A stretch of DNA of 64,000 bases. Origin: Dolomedes plantarius. Its lineage: Eukaryota > Arthropoda > Arachnida > Araneae > Dolomedidae. Both the position numbers and the translations under genes were made by a program. Numbering within the stretch: the first letter of the stretch is position 1; the number at the start of each line of letters is the position of its first letter. The stretch lies in NCBI GenBank assembly GCA_907164885.2, contig OU015501.1, positions 19,027,131 through 19,091,130 of the forward strand, in the 5' to 3' direction. Below the pieces are notes generated by a model, which saw only the letters and a program-made list of their open reading frames with translations, ran no database searches and was not told where the DNA came from. Of the stretch, positions 58,107-64,000 are shown piece after piece.

Positions 58107-59354
58107 TTAAACAGGAATCTCACACTGAGTAGCAGTGGAGTTCATGATTTTGATAGCAGAAGAGGTTTGGCAACCAACAGAAGAAAAACTTTCTTGGACA
58201 TTATTATTACATTGAACATTAAGATTTTCAGCAAATCTATTATCTACAGAAAAATTGGAGCACTGTTGTTGTACCAAATTATTATGATTAGAAAGGTTGA
58301 CATAATCAGGATTATAAAAGTCATAATTTGGAGTATTACAATTGGCTGATAAAGAAGACTGGAGAGACGAAGGTACATCAGCATTAGCTTGTCTCATTGC
58401 AGAGTTAGAAGAATCATAAGCAAAGGAAGAGGCATAAGGATTTAGATTTGACTTCCTCATTGTGTGTGAGTTCTGCCTAGTACAGTTATTTAACTGCCTG
58501 CTTCTATTATTTGGACCAGAAGATGACTGCTCCCTACGAAAATATTTTTGAAACTTATAGCATTTTGCAAAAGAGTGACCTGTCTTATAGCAATATTGAC
58601 AGACAGTCTTTGAAACCTTCTGTCTGGACTCATTTGAAGAACAAGGTGTATGCTTATATTCATTACATTCAGTGTCACATGACAATGTCGAGGATGATTG
58701 AATAGCATTTATTTGGTTCTTAGTCATATTCAGTGAATTGAGCTGTTCTTTGATAACCTGGATTTCAGTGAGCAGCTCTTGCAACTGAAAAGCACTACAC
58801 ACAGACTGGGATGAAGTGCTGTAAGATTCTAATTGCTGCAAGGTATCAGCTCTATCAACTGCAGCCTGGAAACATTTTATGTTTTCACTTAATAGTTGCA
58901 CCTTAATACACTGAGGGACAGCATTAATCAACTCGACAAATTTTATGTCATTAAGGGCATCAGGATCCTTAACAGAGTGATGTAATTTAGAAACCGGAAC
59001 TGAAATTCTGTGTGCAAGGTTTCTAATTGACTCTGCAGGTAGAAGAGTTATGGTGTTCTGCGGGTGCAATAAGGCAGTGTTTACAGAATGAGTAGGATCA
59101 AAGAAGGATTTCAACCCTTGCAACAAAAATTCATGATCTTCTGTGTCTAATAACTCAGAAGTACTTATGACATACTTTAGAGCAGGCCCTACCAATTTTG
59201 ACCTGATAAATATACATGTTTGAGCACCTGACAATTTATTTACTCTCGCTAAGTCCCTGACTTGCTTAGAGAAAAATGACAACAATTCTCCACCACCTTC
59301 AAAATGTTGAATGGTTACATTGAATCTATTGTCTACCTCACTAGCCATGTCCAA
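58107..59354 (-). CDS. Gypsy Gag with CCHC zinc knuckle
   Basis: Structural protein that packages the element RNA. A 415-codon open frame from the ATG at 59354 (an in-frame ATG two codons later is equally possible). The N-terminal two thirds is a helical capsid-like region (FSKQVRDLARVNKLSGAQTC, then FIRSKLVGPALKYV). Near residue 260 is one zinc knuckle, CQYCYKTGHSFAKC, matching C-x2-C-x4-H-x4-C. The C-terminal third is rich in Asn and Ser. It is the only full-length open frame in the element and shows no internal stop, in contrast to pol. It opens after a ~975-base leader. Confidence 0.88.
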   Translation of the reverse strand: MDMASEVDNRFNVTIQHFEGGGELLSFFSKQVRDLARVNKLSGAQTCIFIRSKLVGPALKYVISTSELLDTEDHEFLLQGLKSFFDPTHSVNTALLHPQNTITLLPAESIRNLAHRISVPVSKLHHSVKDPDALNDIKFVELINAVPQCIKVQLLSENIKCFQAAVDRADTLQQLESYSTSSQSVCSAFQLQELLTEIQVIKEQLNSLNMTKNQINAIQSSSTLSCDTECNEYKHTPCSSNESRQKVSKTVCQYCYKTGHSFAKCYKFQKYFRREQSSSGPNNRSRQLNNCTRQNSHTMRKSNLNPYASSFAYDSSNSAMRQANADVPSSLQSSLSANCNTPNYDFYNPDYVNLSNHNNLVQQQCSNFSVDNRFAENLNVQCNNNVQESFSSVGCQTSSAIKIMNSTATQCEIPV

Positions 59355-60309
59355 GAAAGCAAAAAGTAAAAGAACTGGACTAAAATTTTCTCAAGGATCA
59401 CACAAAAGATAACATAACTGAGTTTTACATATTCAACGTGTAAACATAAAATTTACAGAATGCAGTGAACCATAAAATGCAAGAGAAGAATTCCATTGGA
59501 GATTATTTGAACAACCAAATAACAATATGTAAAGAATTATGAGATCTCTTAAAAATTATGCATACACAAAATGGGATACTACACAATAAAGCAATTTTCA
59601 AATATTATGCTTGAATTCAATACACTATAATTACCAATAAAATATTCCATCATACATGTGAACTATCATTCTGAACTAATATTTTAATTTAAACATATGA
59701 ATATGATAGAATTAAACATGAATAAACACTTTATATTAAAAATTGAATTCAAATTAATAATGCATGAAGTTTAAGTCAAAAAAATTATAATTCAGCAATA
59801 AAATATACCTTTGCACATGAACAGTAAGAAATGAATGTTAAATAATATTCAATGGCACTTAATTTAGATATTGTATACTAAATAAGAATTGCTGATGCAC
59901 ATGGTAAGAAAAAAAAAATAGAGAAACATGTCACCATAGAAGCATAAGATTTGTAATACATATTATCAGTTTAATAATGTTTACTGCATAAATTCTTATT
60001 TTACTTCAACATTTTGCTATAATTCGCTTGTATACATAAATGCACATAAAAGATACATACTAATAGCCTAGCTCATGCTCTGATAGAAAAAATTGCATCA
60101 CGTGGTAATAAGAATTCAAAATGAAGAAAATTTTGGCATTATAAAAACAAATACATAATACTTTTTATTAATAAAGAGAACACAACATTATAATAAGGGG
60201 GAATATTAAGCAGAAGCATTTTTTCCGTTACTCACATAAGTTAATGAAGTAAATTTGTTACCATTAAATGAGACAAATTATTACCCTTAAATATTAATAT
60301 TAATTTTAA
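59355..60309 (-). other. Gypsy 5' leader
   Basis: Very AT-rich, no frame of note, between primer-binding site and gag. Long for a Ty3/gypsy leader; it may include an unrecognised insertion. Confidence 0.6.
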
Positions 60310-60328
60310 GGACTGGTCAACTGCACCA
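60310..60328 (-). promoter_or_regulatory. Candidate primer-binding site
   Basis: TGGTGCAGTTGACCAGTCC on the minus strand starts two bases after the 5' LTR and begins with TGG, the complement of a tRNA 3' CCA. I cannot name the tRNA. Confidence 0.7.
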
Positions 60329-60330
60329 AA

Positions 60331-60987
60331 TGTTACATAAAGGAATGTTATGCTGGCCTTAGTGGCGAAAGAAAGTATTGCGTTGTGACTAAAAACAAGT
60401 TAATATAGTTACTTATAAGGATGGTTTCACAGATAGCAATAACTATAGGTTCAGTATGTCTCATATAACTTATATACTAAGCAATATAGTTAAATTAATG
60501 ATGTGAGATTCATTACTCAACTAAAATCACAATGCGGTAGACACATGTTCTAGCATTAATAAATTGAGTTTAAGTTACACTGATGCCAATTAAATTCATG
60601 ATAAAACAATTATGACAACAGAAAATACCAAAAGTTAGGAGCCTAAATATAGTTTATTGATTATCACGATATTAAACAACAATTACACTATTAAAAAAAA
60701 ACCTTTGTTACCTAAGCCTAGCCTCGCCAAGTGCTCCTCACCCCAACACCCGAATCTGCGTCTGTCCACTTCGCAAGTCAAAGTTCAGCAGTGATCTCTA
60801 TACTGGTTTTTAGGAGGAAACTTCCTTTCTCTCAGACTGCGCCAAACATTCAAAATATCGCCAGCGTAGAAAATTTGGCGTAGATCGCCTGTATTGGCAC
60901 TAAATCTTCATATATATTGTATTATTGCATTGGAGAGATATAAAGGCATGGAATGTGATAGACATATACATGAGTGCCTTTATAACA
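60331..60987 (-). repeat. 5' LTR of the gypsy element (657 bp)
   Basis: Same start and end as the 3' LTR. It differs by about 18-20 substitutions and lacks a ~22 bp stretch. Followed by the target duplication AGGGC. Confidence 0.95.
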
Positions 60988-60992
60988 AGGGC

Positions 60993-61843
60993 CATTTCAG
61001 GAATTGTTGAAAATTCGGTCTTAAGCCCGAAACGAAATTCATTTAACGTTATTTTGATTAAAAGACCAAGACCCCAAGACCTGGGTCTCTTGATAACTCT
61101 GTGAATTCTTCTTGAACCTTTAATGACAGATTACTGGCATTTTTCATTTCAATAGTGTAAGGTTTTTGAATCCAATTTAAAGGGAAGTATTTCCAAGATT
61201 AATTGTCCATGAGATTCAAAGGATCAGTTATAACTATCACAATAAAATCTATGGGTAGGTCATTTTCAATTTTAAAATCATCTGTAGCTGTAAACATTCT
61301 AAAGAACTACTTTCCACCCTTTTCTTCCACATGTTAATTTTTTAATAAAATCTCCAATTTCATCCATTAACATAAAGGTATTACAATATTTTCCTTGAAG
61401 CAACATGTTTGAGTAATCGAATTTTCAAAAAATATTCAACAAATAACACAAGTCATTGAAAAAAAAGAAGCTAAATCGGATTTCAGCTTGGCCAAAAATA
61501 TAAAACTTGATTTTTCAATCGTAGTAATCTGTTTAAACTTCGTATTCTCGAGAGACACCTTACCTGTGCATGTAGTAATCAGAGTCCATGTCTTTGAAAA
61601 GGTTTGAAAACAAACAGGTGTTAAGGTCACGAATTTTAATAAAATTAATGAGTTTGATGGCATCGCGAAGCCCAGCGTCAGAATTCGGTGGTATTTTTGT
61701 GGCTAGGAGTGTCTCCCGAAGGATTATGCAGTCAGAAAAGGGATAAGTTCATTGCAACCAGCATTAACTTTGGCTACAAATCCAACATTCTTGCCTATCA
61801 TTGCTCGAGCACCATCTGTACAGACTGTTATCATATCGCACCC
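60993..61843 (-). pseudogene. hAT transposase (ZBED5/GTF2IRD2-like), upstream part
   Basis: Minus strand, decayed. Family order is kept: ITVCTDGARAMIGKNVGFVA (catalytic Asp region) near 61830-61770, NSLILLKFVTLTPVCFQTF near 61660, KVSLENTKFKQITTIEKS near 61560, FIFLAKLKSDLASFFS near 61500, NMLLQGKYCNTFMLMDEIGD and FIKKL near 61400-61340, and finally LKTEFSTIPEMAL up to the gypsy junction at 60993. The protein continues at 35545 with the C-terminal LLPF-LC block. At 61844 a CACTTTTCTTGCAG sequence resembles a splice acceptor. Frameshifts and stops make it non-functional. The 5' end of the element was not found. Confidence 0.75.
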
Positions 61844-62383
61844 CTGCAAGAAAAGTGACACAAATCAAAAATGCAGCATTTGAGAAAAATCAACTTAAAG
61901 AATACTGTAAAGCTTGAACTAGCCTACAATAAAACTGACACAACTGCCCTCAGGTGGACAAATTGCGAGATAGAGATGTGTCGCTTTTCGTGCACGATGG
62001 GGCACTTCATACATATTTTTCAATGAAATAACCTCAAAATTGCCATTTTTTTACTTGTGTCATTTTTCTCGCCCGGGTGCGGTATATATTTTATTTTGCG
62101 TTTGTTTCTTACGGAAATGAAACGTAATAGTAAGTAGTCATGAGGACTTATGACTGAAAGAAAATCCTTCCACCGCGTTTTTTTGGAACGAAGTTCTTTT
62201 ACGCGGCCTACAGTAGAGTGAATTGGCAGAAATCGTCACGTAAGGAAAAAGCGTTATGCCCCCTCCATCTAATCTAGGTGCCAGTGTATTCAACTAATCA
62301 CTTCAACTTGCTGTACTATGGCTGGTACAGTGGTAGAGCGCGCTGCTCCTATACTGTTAGTGATATGCACTAAGAGTTACTTT
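61844..62383. other. Unassigned DNA upstream of the hAT remnant
   Basis: It probably includes more of the hAT element but I cannot identify its other terminus. TGGCTGGTACAGTGGTAGAGCG near 62320 is A-box-like without a B box. Confidence 0.45.
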
Positions 62384-62884
62384 TGAGGGTCCGTTAATTA
62401 CTTGACTTTCCGAAGTTTGACGTCACCAATTGTTTTACGTTTCCAATTTTAAGTCGATTCAAGTTAAGGCGATTCGATTTATAATTAAGCCGAATCGCCG
62501 ACGCAAGTTTCGCTTTGATTACGTCATATTTGGCAAACTGCCGTGCATCATGTAAATAAACATAAAAGTCTTCAGATTCCGGTAGATGGCGTATTTCGGA
62601 GAAGTTACGTAGTTCAACCCGATATTTGAATATCGGCTTTTGACATGAGTATATAAGCCGTGAACACATTCAGGAAAGCATCAAGGAGCATGTGCTTGAG
62701 CTGAGGAGATAACTGAAAGTTGTATCAAGCCTGCCTAGCTTAAAGTAGCTTTTGTATTATTTCCGTATGAGAGCTCTATGATAGTCCATCACAGTATAGA
62801 AATAAACTGAGTTTACGAAGTGTTTTAATAGAAAAACCCAGCTTATATTACCAGTTGTTATTAGTGAGAAGGAAGATATTAACA
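62384..62884 (+). repeat. LTR-like block (possible solo LTR)
   Basis: Starts TGAGGGTCCGTTAATTAC and ends GAAGATATTAACA (TG...CA). It contains a TATA element (GAGTATATAAGCCG at about 62648) and an AATAAA near 62801, in LTR order. No target duplication or partner LTR. The minus-strand 91-codon frame 62394-62669 lies across it and is not convincing. Confidence 0.45.
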
Positions 62885-63099
62885 TTGTTGTTTTAACTAA
62901 TTTTTCAAATGAATAAACTTTTATTATGGTATTGTTAAAAGGCTTGTCGTCTATATATTATTTTTGAGCATTTCAAGAGTGTTAACGTATACCCTTTTTT
63001 AACAAACATAGCTTTTACGGCACATTTTTACTCTGCTATTTAAAGATATACATTAGAAGGATTTTAAGAATTATTGACGTGCATGTTTTACATGTACGC

Positions 63100-63300
63100 T
63101 AACATATACTTTGGTCCCCGGTTCGATCCCGGTGGATGCTTTTTATGTAGATAATTCTAAATATTTGAATTTTATTCTTTTAATTCTTATTATAATTTAA
63201 ATTTTACTTATTTGAAGAGGGCTTGATTTTTATATTTTTATTTACTGCTGAGCACATATTTTCTGATGCACATATCTTGCTATTGGAGGTAAAGTCGTTC
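63100..63300 (+). repeat. 3' part of the long tRNA-derived SINE
   Basis: B box GGTTCGATCCC at 63120-63130 and the conserved 3' block CTGAGCACATATTTTCTG...ATATCTTGCTATTGGAGGTAAAG (63250-63292), as in 1290-1890 and 48379-49014. Its middle is shorter than in the other two copies. Confidence 0.55.
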
Positions 63301-63479
63301 GATGATGGCACTCCAAGAATCTTTATATACCTCGCTACCATGCCCCCTCCAGGTGACCTTTCCCTTTCTTTCTCTCTGTCTCTTTATATACGGTTGTATG
63401 TGTGTATTCGTGCGAGTATCGAGATTCGAGCAGGAAGCATTGTGCGCGGTCAGCTGTATATCTTCAATTCTAAACACGT

Positions 63480-63785
63480 GTAAATATTATTTAAACTTAT
63501 TTATCCATCGATCGTTGTTAGAATATACTGAGAGAGGTTCAAAATTACTTAACCAAAATTTTCATAAACTTCCACTCATATTGGCTGGAGACTTCAACGT
63601 TAACTTCAATGGTAAAGAAAAATTTGAAAAGCTCACATCTTTTTTATGAGGTACATTTGATTTAAGTATTAATAATGACCCAGCGCAGTTCACAACGAAA
63701 TACTGTACAACCGTTGATGCTGTTTTCTCGAGATACTTGGATAAAATTGAATCTCAAACATATGTATCTTATTAGAGTTACCATA
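63480..63785 (+). pseudogene. Endonuclease/exonuclease/phosphatase-like fragment (spider multi-copy family)
   Basis: The plus frame gives LFIHRSLLEYTERGSKLL, then LPLILAGDFNVNF, a TGA, then GTFDLSINNDPAQFTTKYCT, TVDAVFSRYLDKIES and VSYxSYHKPIITM. The GDFN block and the late SxHKP histidine block are the last conserved parts of the endonuclease/exonuclease/phosphatase fold. The particular wording (GDFNVNF, T-DAVFSR, SYHKPI) is one I recall from many annotated spider proteins, possibly derived from a mobile element. At least two stops are present and the 5' part is absent, so it is a dead fragment. Confidence 0.65.
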
Positions 63786-64000
63786 AGCCAATAATTACCA
63801 TGATAAAATATGATAAAATTTAAAAAGAATTTTTTCTTATTTGGAATTTTTTATATATAATTTATAATTCACTACTTTATATTTATTTTTTAATAAATGA
63901 CTATTTTTCCTAAAATATTAAATGAAATTTATTGATTTAAATCCTTACTTTTCATTTTTGCTTTGAAATAATGATAAAAAATAAAAACAAAATATACAAA

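Larger units (their letters stand above)
35546..60987 (-). mobile_element. Ty3/gypsy LTR retrotransposon, full length but interrupted
   Basis: Two LTRs in the same orientation (35546-36224 and 60331-60987) begin TG and end CA when read on the minus strand. They are flanked by identical 5-bp duplications AGGGC (35541-35545 and 60988-60992), so this is one insertion whose ends are preserved despite 25.4 kb between them. Order on the minus strand: 5' LTR, primer-binding site, leader, gag, protease, RT, RNase H, integrase, polypurine tract, 3' LTR, which is the Ty3/gypsy order. RT and RNase H are separated by a DD41D transposon plus 14.6 kb. By eye the LTRs differ by about 18-20 substitutions and a few indels (roughly 3%). 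Pol has many stops and frameshifts. Confidence 0.95.

Noticed and set aside
62394..62669. 91-codon minus-strand protein
   Set aside because: It lies across an LTR-like block oriented the other way, with no homologue recognised.

Overview
The window is AT-rich eukaryotic DNA from an arthropod, most likely an araneoid (orb-weaver type) spider. Evidence: no bacterial gene structure; tRNA-derived SINEs, Helentrons, Tc1/mariner, hAT, PIF/Harbinger and Ty3/gypsy elements; and two decayed multi-copy families that I associate from memory with spider gene sets (an endonuclease/exonuclease/phosphatase-like family and a family with a CHTQAVER motif). The host assignment is inference. I see no intact host gene. 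Almost everything recognisable is mobile DNA in various states of decay.

Layout. 1-4035: a ~1.45 kb interspersed repeat split by a 2.5 kb Helentron, which itself carries a dead Harbinger-type element and a SINE. 4036-13450: mostly unique AT-rich DNA, with a reading frame for a hydrophobic protein broken by one stop (8045-8653), two SINEs of one family (one with perfect 13-bp target duplications), a foldback element with ~330 bp arms and a pogo-like MITE. 14147-15717 and 21557-22964: two Tc1 elements with DD34E transposases. 17584-18809: a DD41D mariner-like element with an internal deletion. 19087-19866: an LTR-like block. 20401-21535: a hAT MITE with 8-bp target duplications, carrying a non-autonomous Helentron. 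22965-35160: almost empty apart from an LTR-like block, a Harbinger-type MITE, tRNA-like repeats and microsatellites.

35164-61843 is a four-level nest that can be read from target duplications. A hAT element (ZBED5/GTF2IRD2-like transposase, minus strand) was split by a Ty3/gypsy retrotransposon (35546-60987, minus strand, LTRs of 679 and 657 bp, duplication AGGGC). The retrotransposon's pol was split by a DD41D element (40360-41660, TA duplication). The last 53 bp of that element are repeated at 56268-56320, so a further 14.6 kb (41665-56267) sits between two copies of its end. The 14.6 kb block holds a GC-rich terminus shared with the 1.45 kb repeat, two adjacent long imperfect palindromes, a large duplication with conserved splice-like signals, a SINE with perfect 15-bp target duplications inside one duplicate, an inverted repeat built on a dead CHTQAVER-family gene, a second copy of the 1.45 kb repeat (which serves as the empty site for the Helentron in copy 1), a Helentron end and a MITE.

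62384-64000: an LTR-like block with TATA and poly(A) motifs, the 3' part of a long SINE, and a dead endonuclease-family fragment. No functional operon or pathway is present. The relationships between parts are insertions, duplications and decay. All comparisons were made by eye, so identities and exact edges are approximate.
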